Assembly (NCBI GenBank): GCA_964545205.1
Contig: CAZJFH010000033.1
Coordinates: forward strand, 1-53,476
Source: CAZJFH01 sp964545205
GTDB taxonomy: Bacteria > Pseudomonadota > Alphaproteobacteria > Rhodospirillales > Magnetospirillaceae
Direction of reading: 5' to 3'
DNA length: 53,476 nt
Shown here in pieces: positions 32,461 through 39,983 of this stretch. The notes under the pieces are model-generated. The model had not been told where the DNA came from. It saw only the letters and a list, made by a program, of their open reading frames with translations, and did no database searches. The position numbers were made by a program, and so were the translations under genes. Position 1 is the stretch's first letter, and each line of letters starts with the position of its first letter.

Positions 32461-34471
32461 GTCGGGAAGCTCTCCTGAGCGATGCGATTTCCTTCCAGTG
32501 GTCGCGCAGCCAGTCGTCGAGCCGCGCGATGCCCTCGGCCGCCGAGACCTTCGGGCGCCAGCCGGTGACGCGCCCGAAGCCGCGGATGTCCGAGACGTAA
32601 TAGAGCTGGTCGCCGGGCCGCCAGGCATCGTGGCTGACCGGCGGCGGCGCGCCGTGGCGGCGGGCGATCAGCTCCAGCACCTGGCGCAGGCTGACCGCGT
32701 TCTCCGGGCCGCCGCCGATGTTGAAGGCGCGCCCGCGCAGCCGGTCGATGTTCGCCCACGCCGCCAGCCAGGCGTCGACGACGTCGTCGACCCACAGCAC
32801 GTCGCGCACCTGCTTGCCGTCGCCGTAGACGGTGATCGGCTCGCCGGCCAGGGCCGAGATCAGGAAATGCGCGACCCAGCCCTGGTCCTCGGTGCCGAAC
32901 TGGCGCGGCCCGTAGAGGCAGCTCATGCGGAACACCGTCGCCGGCAGGCCGTAGATGCGGGCATGGTCGAGCACGTACTGGTCGGCGGCGCCCTTCGAGC
33001 AGCCGTACGGGCTGCAGAAGTCCAGCGGCTGGTCCTCGCCGATGCCCCAGCGCGCGGTGCTGTTGGCCGAGGGCCGGTAGCTGTCGACGTCCTCGGACAG
33101 CGCGACGCCGTCGAGCTTGCCGTAGACCTTGTTGGTCGAGGCGAACAGCAGCGGCGGCGGATCGTCGCGGCGCCGCGCGGCGTCGAGCAGGTTGAAGGTG
33201 CCCTGCAGGTTGACCTCGAAGTCGTCGCGCGGATCGGCGACGCTGCTGGTCACCGCCACCTGGGCGGCGAAGTGGAACACCGCCTCGGCGCGGCCGACCA
33301 CGTCGGCGACGGCGTGGCGGTCGCGGATGTCGGCGATCTCGGCGGCGACGCGCTCGCCATGGCGGTCCTGCAGCCAGGCCAGGTTGGTCTCGACGCCCGG
33401 CCGGGCGAGGTTGTCGACGATCAGCACCCTGCGGCCCTCGCCGGCCAGCCGGTCGGCGAGATTGGTTCCCAGGAAGCCGGCGCCGCCGGTGATCACCACC
33501 GGGCGGACGTCCTTGCGCGCCGGCCGGTGCAGCCGCGCCAGCGCCTTGGGACCGTCGGCGCCGCCGCGCTCCAGCGCCCGATGCAGCAGCTTCGGCGTGT
33601 GGTCGGCGCGCACCAGGCCGAAGTGATAGTGGCGCTCGTCGAAGTGGAAGCCTTCCATCGTCGCGCGCTCGGCCGGCAGGTCCTGGTAGGAGTACCAGTA
33701 GGCGCGCTCGGCCGGCGCGGCGGCCAGCTCGTTGAAGCAGGCGATCTGGGCATGGTCGTCGTGGCGCCAGGTCGAGTAGCCGGCCTCGGTGATCCACAGC
33801 TCGGGCCGGTGGCCGTGCCTGGCCAGCAGCGCCCGCATCCCGGACAGCAGCGGTTCCCAGCCGTCCCATTCGTGCTGCCAGGTGCCGGGGAAATAGTGCA
33901 CCCCGACGGCGTCGCAGTACTCGATCACGCCGCGCCGGCACATGACGTCGAGCCAGTGCATGTCGGGCGGACACATGCCGCCGAGCACGGTGTTCTTGCC
34001 GCGCTGCTTCATCCAGTAGGCGGCCGAGCCGATCATGTGCGAGAAGACGTGCCACTCGGGGTCGAGCCGCCAGTCCCAGTAGCCGAGCCCGTTGGGCTCG
34101 TTCCAGAGCTGGATCCACTGGAAATGCTCGCCGTAGCGGTCGACGAGGTGGTCGAGGAACTGGGCGTAGGCTTCCGGGTCGCGCGGCGGCGCGGCGGTGG
34201 TCGGCGCCACGCCCAACGACGGCGGCGTGTAGTGGACGCAGGGCAGCAGCTCGAACTCGCGCGCCAGCGTCGGCAGCAGCCAGTCGTACCAGTCGGCGCC
34301 TTCGGGGCGGTGGAAGTCGGCCCAGGATATCTCCATGCGCAGCCGCTGGCAGCCGAGCCGGCGCAGGCCGGCGACGACCTTCTCGACGCGCTCGTGCTCG
34401 CCCAGCAGGAACCACTCGACGACGCCGACGCCGCCGAGTCCGGGCACGGCACCCGCGACCGGTCCGGTCAT
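32378..34471 (-). CDS. Glycoside hydrolase (clan GH-A-like) fused to NAD-dependent sugar epimerase
   Basis: This 697-residue protein has two domains. Residues about 14-305 look like a clan GH-A TIM barrel (GH39/xylosidase-like) with acid/base E125 in WNEPN and nucleophile E229 in ITEAG. Residues about 324-670 are an extended SDR epimerase: GGAGFLG at 329-335, FAAQVAV, ASTNKVYG, and Y489/K493 in SPYGCSKGAAD. The SDR part resembles CDP-paratose 2-epimerase or UDP-sugar 4-epimerases. One uninterrupted frame joins them through a short linker (PARKDVRP). ATG at 34471 overlaps the upstream SDR stop (ATGA). A tail of about 27 residues overlaps the radical SAM gene. Confidence 0.8.
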   Translation of the reverse strand: MTGPVAGAVPGLGGVGVVEWFLLGEHERVEKVVAGLRRLGCQRLRMEISWADFHRPEGADWYDWLLPTLAREFELLPCVHYTPPSLGVAPTTAAPPRDPEAYAQFLDHLVDRYGEHFQWIQLWNEPNGLGYWDWRLDPEWHVFSHMIGSAAYWMKQRGKNTVLGGMCPPDMHWLDVMCRRGVIEYCDAVGVHYFPGTWQHEWDGWEPLLSGMRALLARHGHRPELWITEAGYSTWRHDDHAQIACFNELAAAPAERAYWYSYQDLPAERATMEGFHFDERHYHFGLVRADHTPKLLHRALERGGADGPKALARLHRPARKDVRPVVITGGAGFLGTNLADRLAGEGRRVLIVDNLARPGVETNLAWLQDRHGERVAAEIADIRDRHAVADVVGRAEAVFHFAAQVAVTSSVADPRDDFEVNLQGTFNLLDAARRRDDPPPLLFASTNKVYGKLDGVALSEDVDSYRPSANSTARWGIGEDQPLDFCSPYGCSKGAADQYVLDHARIYGLPATVFRMSCLYGPRQFGTEDQGWVAHFLISALAGEPITVYGDGKQVRDVLWVDDVVDAWLAAWANIDRLRGRAFNIGGGPENAVSLRQVLELIARRHGAPPPVSHDAWRPGDQLYYVSDIRGFGRVTGWRPKVSAAEGIARLDDWLRDHWKEIASLRRASRHESGVGEPELEVRRQHLLRVPRAASSP

Positions 34472-35586
34472 GTCACCAATCCTCGCTCCACCAGTTCGCG
34501 GGTGGCGCCGTCGACCCGGTCCTCGGCCGGCTGGTCGACCAGCCAGTCCAGCATCTCGGCCAGGCCCTGCTCCATCGACACCTGCGGCTCGTAGCCGAGC
34601 AACGCGCGGGCGCGGGAGATGTCGGCGAAGCAGTGGCGGACGTCGCCGGCGCGGTACTTGCCGGTGACCTGCGGATCGACGTCGTTGCGGCCCATCGCCC
34701 GCGCCAGCGCGTCGGCGACTTCCAGCACCGAGATCGGCCGCCCGGAGCCGATGTTGATCACCGCCCCGTCGGCCCCGGGCGCCTCGAGCGCCAGCCGGGC
34801 GGCGCGGGCGACGTCGTGGACGTGGACGAAATCGCGCTTCTGGCGGCCGTCCTCGAAGATCATCGGCTGGTTGCCGTTGGCGAGCCGCGAGGCGAAGATC
34901 GCCAGCACGCCGGTGTAGGGATTGCTCAGCGCCTGGCGCGAGCCGAAGACGTTGAAGAAGCGCAGCGCCGTGGCCTCGATGCCGTAGGCCTTGGCGACGA
35001 TCAGGCACGCGCGCTCCTGCACGAACTTGTTCAGCGCATAGACCGACAGCAGGTCGGGCTGCTTGTCCTCGTCGGTCGGCAGCGGCTCCAGCGCCTCGCC
35101 GGCGGCGGTGCGCGGATCCCACGCGCCGCGCTTGAGCTGTTCGGCCGTGCGCGGCGCCGGCACGCCGAGGCCGCCGCCCGGCCTGCGGTAGAGGCCTTCG
35201 CCGTAGACGCTCATCGACGAGGCGACGACCAGCCGCTGGACCGGCTTCTGCGACAGCTGCTCCAGCAGCACGGCGGTGCCGACGTCATTAACCGAAACGT
35301 AGTCCTCGATGCGGTACATGCTTTGCCCGACGCCGACCATCGCGGCGAAATGATAGACCGCGTCGACGCCGTCGAGCGCCCGCCGAACCGCATCGGCGTC
35401 GCGGACGTCGCCGGAGATCATCTCGACGTCGGGGGACAGGTAGTCGGGCGGGTCGCCGTCGTCGCCGTGCACCTGGGGTGACAGGTTGTCGAGCACGCGG
35501 ACGCGATGGCCGTCCGCCAGCAACTGGTCGCAAAGATGGGAGCCGATGAAGCCGGCGCCCCCGGTCACTAGGATGGTCTTCGCCAT
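34468..35586 (-). CDS. NAD-dependent epimerase/dehydratase (extended SDR)
   Basis: This 372-residue nucleotide-sugar-modifying enzyme has the Rossmann motif TGGAGFIGSHL (about 8-18), YHFAAMVGVG, catalytic Ser in ASSMSVYGEG, and the YxxxK pair in YALNKFVQER. The C-terminal sugar-binding part contains RFFNVFGSRQAL and DGRQKRDFVHVHD, as in UDP-hexose 4-epimerases. It is the first gene of the seven-gene leftward operon and is coupled to the fusion gene by ATGA. The exact epimerisation or dehydration cannot be decided from sequence. Confidence 0.88.
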   Translation of the reverse strand: MAKTILVTGGAGFIGSHLCDQLLADGHRVRVLDNLSPQVHGDDGDPPDYLSPDVEMISGDVRDADAVRRALDGVDAVYHFAAMVGVGQSMYRIEDYVSVNDVGTAVLLEQLSQKPVQRLVVASSMSVYGEGLYRRPGGGLGVPAPRTAEQLKRGAWDPRTAAGEALEPLPTDEDKQPDLLSVYALNKFVQERACLIVAKAYGIEATALRFFNVFGSRQALSNPYTGVLAIFASRLANGNQPMIFEDGRQKRDFVHVHDVARAARLALEAPGADGAVINIGSGRPISVLEVADALARAMGRNDVDPQVTGKYRAGDVRHCFADISRARALLGYEPQVSMEQGLAEMLDWLVDQPAEDRVDGATRELVERGLVT

Positions 35587-35778
35587 CTGGTCTCACCTCT
35601 GGCCGTGATCTCGCTCAGAGATGAGGGCGCAGACACCGGAAGGCGTGGTGGCAAACGGGGCAGAGGGCTGAGAATTGGTCGAAACCGTGTCCCGCCAATG
35701 GTTTATGCGCATGCCCGATCCGCCGCCGTGGTTGAGGGCTGCCGGTCCTTCTTCTTCTTGATCTTCCGCCGGAGCCGG
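35587..35778. promoter_or_regulatory. Divergent control region of the glycan operon and ABC exporter
   Basis: This 192-base gap lies between two divergent starts and must hold both promoters. GTGATCTCGCTCAGAGATGAG near 35603-35623 contains an imperfect ATCTC/GAGAT inverted repeat. I could not identify -35/-10 boxes with confidence. The ABC gene has a CCGGAGCCGG ribosome site at 35769-35778. Confidence 0.4.
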
Positions 35779-37548
35779 ATGATGGCTGGAACCCAGAAGC
35801 GCCGCCTGCCGATCTTTCTTTACGCCCGCGCCCTCAGGGAGGCGCGCGGCTGGTACCCGCACATGGCGGTGATCTTCGCCTCCAGCCTGGTCGGCATTCC
35901 GCTCGGCCTGCTGGCGCCGGTGCCGTTCAAGATCGTTCTCGACCACGTGCTCGGCAGCCAGCCGCTGCCCGCCACCGCCGCCGAATGGCTGCCGGCCGGC
36001 ATGCTGAACGTCGACGCCCTGCTGTGGGCGGCGATCGCGCTGGGGCTGCTGCTGGCGGCGCTGAGCCTGGCCCACAACACCGGCGACTGGCTGCTGCGCG
36101 AATGGGTCGCCGAGCGCATGGTCCGCCGCTTCCGCGGCAAGCTGTTCCTGCACGCCCTGCGGCTGACGCCGACCGACCAGCAGGACGGCGGCAGCCTCGA
36201 CCAGGTGTTCCGCATCAACAACGACTCCCAGGCGCTGCAATGGACGGCGATCTACGGCCTGATGCCGATCGTCACCGCCGTCGCGACCCTGATCGCCACC
36301 CTGACGGTGACCTGGCAGATCAGCAGCGCCCTGGCCCTGGTCGCGCTGGCGACCTCGGTGCCGCTCTTGCTGCTGATCCATTTCAACCAGCGCCGGATGT
36401 GCGACCGCTGGCACGGCGTGCACGAACTCGACAGCGCCGTCGCCGCGCGCATCACCGAGGTGCTGGGCGCCCACCGCCTGGTCGCCACCTCGGCCCAGGA
36501 GGGGCGCGAGCAGCGCCACATGCTCGACCTCGCCGGCCGCGCCTTCTCGGCGCGGCTGCGGGTGATGGTCGCCCAGGGCCTGTTCGGCACCGGACTGGCG
36601 CTGTCGACCGCGGTCGGCACCGCCGCGATCATGTATCTCGGCGTTCGCGACGTGATGAGCGGCGCGCTGACGGTCGGCGAGCTGACCATGGTCGTCGCCT
36701 ATATCGGCCAGCTCTACGGCCCGCTGCAGGCGATCGGCACCCACATGTCGTCGCAGCAGCAGGCGATCTCGGCCGCCGAGCGCGCCTTCGAGCTGATCGA
36801 CCGCAGCCCGTCGGTGCGCGAGGCCGAGGACGCCGTGCCCCTGCCCGCCGCGGCCGGCGACCTGCGCTTCGAGAACGTCCACTTCGCCTGGCCCGACGGC
36901 ACCCGCGTGCTGAACGGCGTCGGTTTCCACGCCCGGCCGGGGACCTGCGTCGGCATCGTCGGCCGGTCCGGTTCCGGCAAGACCACGATGCTGAACCTGA
37001 TGATGCGCCTGCTCGACCCGGTCGAGGGCCGCATCCTGCTCGACGGCCAGGACCTGCGCCGCTACAAGCTGGCCGACCTGCGCCGCCAGTTCGCGGTGGT
37101 CAGCCAGGAGCCGATGCTGTTCTCGGCCTCGGTCGCCGACAACATCGCCTATGTCCGCCCCGAGGCGACGCGCGCCGAGATCCGCGCCGCGGCCGCGGCG
37201 GCGCGCGCCGACGAGTTCATCTCGAACCTGCCGCAGGGCTACGACACCATCGTCGGCGAGCGCGGGGCGCGGCTGTCGGGCGGCGAGCGCCAGCGCATCG
37301 CCATGGCGCGCGCCTTCCTGGCCCAGGCGCCGATCCTGATCCTCGACGAGCCGACCAGCGCGCTCGACACCGGCACCGAGGCCGAGATCATCGACAGCAT
37401 CGAGGCGCTGAAGGCCGGGCGCACCACCTTCGTCGTCACCCACCGCCTGTCGGCGCTGCGCGGCGCCGACATGGTGCTGCGCCTCGACGGCGCCGGAGGC
37501 GTGGCCGAGGACATGGCGTGCAGGCCGGAGATGCTGCCGGCGGCGTGA
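35779..37548 (+). CDS. ABC exporter, fused membrane and ATPase domains (MsbA/NdvA-like)
   Basis: This 589-residue half-transporter has about six N-terminal transmembrane helices (residues about 25-320) and a C-terminal ATPase. Walker A GRSGSGKTT starts near 395, the signature LSGGERQR near 499 and Walker B ILILDEPTSALD near 519, with the H-loop VVTHRLS. Such homodimers export lipids, lipid-linked sugars or glucans. Two ATGs stand together (35779, 35782), and the second is better spaced from GGAG. Standing divergent to the glycosyltransferase operon, it is the best candidate for exporting its product. The actual substrate is inference. Confidence 0.88.
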   Translation: MMAGTQKRRLPIFLYARALREARGWYPHMAVIFASSLVGIPLGLLAPVPFKIVLDHVLGSQPLPATAAEWLPAGMLNVDALLWAAIALGLLLAALSLAHNTGDWLLREWVAERMVRRFRGKLFLHALRLTPTDQQDGGSLDQVFRINNDSQALQWTAIYGLMPIVTAVATLIATLTVTWQISSALALVALATSVPLLLLIHFNQRRMCDRWHGVHELDSAVAARITEVLGAHRLVATSAQEGREQRHMLDLAGRAFSARLRVMVAQGLFGTGLALSTAVGTAAIMYLGVRDVMSGALTVGELTMVVAYIGQLYGPLQAIGTHMSSQQQAISAAERAFELIDRSPSVREAEDAVPLPAAAGDLRFENVHFAWPDGTRVLNGVGFHARPGTCVGIVGRSGSGKTTMLNLMMRLLDPVEGRILLDGQDLRRYKLADLRRQFAVVSQEPMLFSASVADNIAYVRPEATRAEIRAAAAAARADEFISNLPQGYDTIVGERGARLSGGERQRIAMARAFLAQAPILILDEPTSALDTGTEAEIIDSIEALKAGRTTFVVTHRLSALRGADMVLRLDGAGGVAEDMACRPEMLPAA

Positions 37549-37555
37549 CTTTTAT

Positions 37556-37780
37556 CAAGAGGTCGTGTCATGCCCGCGAAGGCGCACGGCTGTCCGGTCT
37601 AAGTCCAGATCGGTTTTCCCGCTTCACATCGACGTCATTGCCGGGCGAAGTCCCGGCAATCCACGTGGCGCCGCCGCACTCTGGGCGGGAATCGTCCTCA
37701 AGCGGAACCACGTGGATGGCCGGGACAAGCCCGGCCATGACGCGATGAGTGCACCTCTCCCGCAGGCGGGAGAGGGGACT
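37556..37780. repeat. Cluster of palindromic repeats, families A and B
   Basis: Units visible are GTCATGCCCGCGAAGGCGCA near 37566, CATTGCCGGGCGAAGTCCCGGCAATCCACGTGG (37637-37669) and its inverted partner CCACGTGGATGGCCGGGACAAGCCCGGCCATGACG (37709-37743), so that about 37633-37743 is one large inverted repeat. A family-A hairpin (CCTCTCCCGCAGGCGGGAGAGG) follows at about 37754-37775. The block lies between the convergent ABC and UXS genes. Confidence 0.75.
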
Positions 37781-37787
37781 TTCTTCC

Positions 37788-38816
37788 CTACTCCGCCGGG
37801 CGCGCCGTCGGGCGGGCGTCGTTCGCGGCGGGGGGGCGCAGGCGCGGCAGGGCGATGGGGCGGGAATCCTGGCCGGCCAGCAGATCGTCGAAATACTCGA
37901 TCGTCTTCGCCAGCCCGTCGCGCAGCGGCACCCTGGGCTGCCAGCCCAGGGTCGTGCGCGCCAGCGAGATGTCGGGACGCCGCCGCTTCGGATCGTCCAC
38001 CGGCAGCGGCTTGCGGACGATGTGCGAGCGGCTGCCGGTGAGCTCGCGCACCAGTTCGGCCAGTTCGAGCACCGTGAACATGTCGGCGTTGCCCAGGTTC
38101 ACCGGCCCGGCCGCCGCGTCGCGCAGGTTCATCAGCGCCATCAAGCCGTCGATCAGGTCGTCGACGTAGCAGAACGCCCGCGTCTGGCTGCCGTCGCCGT
38201 AGATGGTCAGCGGCTCGCCCTTGAGCGCCTGGACGATGAAGTTCGACACCACGCGGCCGTCCTCGGGATGCATGCGCGGGCCGTAGGTGTTGAAGATTCG
38301 CGCGATGCGGATGCCGACGCCGTGACAGCGGTGATAGTCGTACATCAGGGTCTCGGCGCAGCGCTTGCCCTCGTCGTAGCAGGCGCGCGGCCCGATCGTG
38401 TTGACGTTGCCGCGATAGCTCTCGACCATCGGCAGCACCTCGGGGTCGCCGTAGACCTCGCTGGTCGAGGCCAGCAGCATGCGCGCGCCGCGGCTCTTGG
38501 CGAGTCCCAGCAGGTTCATGGTGCCGAGCACGCTGGTCTTGAGCGTGTGGACCGGATCGTACTGGTAATGCACCGGCGAGGCCGGACAGGCCAGATTGTA
38601 GATGTCGTCGACCTCGCACGACAGCGGCTCGACGACGTCGTGCTCGACGACCTCGAACCGCGGATTGCCGGCCAGATGGGCGACGTTGTCGTACTGTCCG
38701 GTGAAGAAGTTGTCCACGCAGACGACCTGGTGGCCGCGCTCGACGAGCCGGTCGCAAAGATGGGACCCGAGGAAGCCGGCGCCGCCGGTCACCAATGTCT
38801 TGGTCTTTCGCCGCAT
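37788..38816 (-). CDS. UDP-glucuronate decarboxylase (UDP-xylose synthase)
   Basis: This 342-residue SDR enzyme converts UDP-glucuronate to UDP-xylose. UXS hallmarks are plain: TGGAGFLGSHLCDRL, VDNFFTGQYDN, NLACPASPVHYQ, ASTSEVYGDPEV and the catalytic Tyr/Lys in RACYDEGKRCAE, followed by RIFNTYGPRM and YGDGSQTRAFCYVDD. Length is that of bacterial UXS plus a basic, Pro/Ala-rich tail of about 25 residues. Start ATG at 38816 follows GAGGGTGA. It stands convergent to the ABC exporter and would supply a pentose donor for the glycosyltransferases. Confidence 0.92.
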   Translation of the reverse strand: MRRKTKTLVTGGAGFLGSHLCDRLVERGHQVVCVDNFFTGQYDNVAHLAGNPRFEVVEHDVVEPLSCEVDDIYNLACPASPVHYQYDPVHTLKTSVLGTMNLLGLAKSRGARMLLASTSEVYGDPEVLPMVESYRGNVNTIGPRACYDEGKRCAETLMYDYHRCHGVGIRIARIFNTYGPRMHPEDGRVVSNFIVQALKGEPLTIYGDGSQTRAFCYVDDLIDGLMALMNLRDAAAGPVNLGNADMFTVLELAELVRELTGSRSHIVRKPLPVDDPKRRRPDISLARTTLGWQPRVPLRDGLAKTIEYFDDLLAGQDSRPIALPRLRPPAANDARPTARPAE

Positions 38817-39137
38817 GGTTCACCCTCGCAGAGGCTGCGGATTGCTCGTTCGGCGCCCGCCGTGCCGTTTTGGCGGTGCCGGTGTCCCTGCCGGACACAA
38901 GAGACACAACGAGTAGATGCTGCTGTCTGTTCCACATGACGAGGCGGCCTGCCCGGATTCGCGCTTGCGGCTCCGGAGTCCCCCCACCGTTCGGGTTAGC
39001 GGGACACGCGCGCGGCGGCGGCTGCCGCCTGTTGCCTGGACTGGAGGATCGTCTTGTCTTGGTTCGGCGCCCGGAAGTCCGTTCTTCCGGCGCGGCGGGC
39101 GGCGGCGGCACCACCCGGTCGAGGTCGGCGGCGGCGC
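38817..39137. other. Upstream region of the UDP-xylose synthase gene
   Basis: These 321 bases lie between two leftward genes. A GTGTCCCTGCCGGACAC hairpin at about 38881-38897 is followed by repeated AGACAC/GACAC units. The region should contain the UXS promoter on the minus strand, but I cannot name it. No reading frame here has a credible start. Confidence 0.35.
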
Positions 39138-39413
39138 CTAGTGGTGGCGCAGCGCCTCGACGAGATCGCCCTTGTTCATCTTCGAGCGGCCCTCGATGCC
39201 GACCTCCCGGGCCTTGGCGTAGAGGTCGTCGCGGCTCCAGTCCTCGTACTTGCCGGACCGGCCGCCCTTCTTCGACGGCGACTCGCGCTGGCCGTGGCGG
39301 GCCTGGTTGCGGGCGTTGGCGATGCGCGCCGCCTTCTGCTTGCTCTCGCCTTCGCGGCGCAGGGCCTCGTAGGTGTCGTCGTCCTTGATCTGCGGCCTGT
39401 TCCTGCTCGCCAT
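39138..39413 (-). CDS. Small Rho N-terminal (SAP-like) domain protein
   Basis: This is a 91-residue basic protein. The N-terminal half is a charged, Lys/Arg/Asn-rich helix (KQKAARIANARNQARHGQRE). The C-terminal half is a Rho-N/SAP-like helix-extended-loop-helix (WSRDDLYAKAREVGIEGRSK, then LVEALRHH) that binds nucleic acid in related proteins. Conserved small proteins of this layout are widespread and often annotated Rho termination factor-like. The ATG at 39413 has a strong AGGAGGACGCC site. It lies 59 bases downstream of the next gene, on the same strand. Confidence 0.8.
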   Translation of the reverse strand: MASRNRPQIKDDDTYEALRREGESKQKAARIANARNQARHGQRESPSKKGGRSGKYEDWSRDDLYAKAREVGIEGRSKMNKGDLVEALRHH

Positions 39414-39472
39414 GGCGTCCTCCTGAAACGGTCTTCACCGTCCAGGAAACAACCCGGGCGCGCCCGTGGTTC

Positions 39473-39982
39473 TCAACCCGCTTCGCAGACCGCCTCGAAC
39501 AGCCGCGCCGGCTCGCCGCCGGCGATCCATTCGGCCGCGGCGACCGGGTCGCCCTCGCCGCCCGGCATCGCGGCGCGCCGCCGCTTGGCGCAGTCTACGA
39601 ACTGGTGCGTCTCGATCACCGGCTGGTGCTCCTCGATCAGGCGCAGGGTGACCAGCGCGACCTCGGGGTGGTCGGGGTTGCGCATCGTCGCGGCGCGGTC
39701 GAGCACCAGCACGCGGTCGACGCGCGGCACCAGGCGGGTCCACGGCTCCAGCCAGCCCTGGTACTGGTAGGACTCGACCACCACCATGTCCGGCGGCAGC
39801 GCGGCGATGGTGCGCTCGGCCCAGGTGTAGCGCGCCCAGACGACGAATCCGACCATCGCCACCGCGGCGACGATCGGCACCGCCGACCTGGGATAGCGAA
39901 TGCGCAGAAGACGCGCGAGCAGCATGAAGACGCCGGCGACGGCGAACGCGAAGGCGACGACCGATAGGATTTCGAAGAACAC
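39473..39982 (-). CDS. Hypothetical membrane protein, often paired with DUF294 regulator here
   Basis: This 169-residue protein has two N-terminal transmembrane helices (about 4-24 and 35-50), then a soluble part with no motif I recognise (WLEPWTRLVPRVDRVLVLDR, VDCAKRRRAAMPGG). GTG at 39982 starts one base after the stop of the DUF294 regulator gene, so the two are cotranscribed and probably coupled. By context it may act with the symporter system, perhaps in the membrane. The family is unknown to me. Confidence 0.65.
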   Translation of the reverse strand: MFFEILSVVAFAFAVAGVFMLLARLLRIRYPRSAVPIVAAVAMVGFVVWARYTWAERTIAALPPDMVVVESYQYQGWLEPWTRLVPRVDRVLVLDRAATMRNPDHPEVALVTLRLIEEHQPVIETHQFVDCAKRRRAAMPGGEGDPVAAAEWIAGGEPARLFEAVCEAG

Positions 39983-39983
39983 G

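Noticed and set aside
32457..34415. Long (652-codon) leftward frame overlapping the GH-SDR fusion gene
   Set aside because: It is Arg/Pro/Ala-rich shadow sequence in a high-GC region with no motif. The fusion frame carries both intact catalytic sites.
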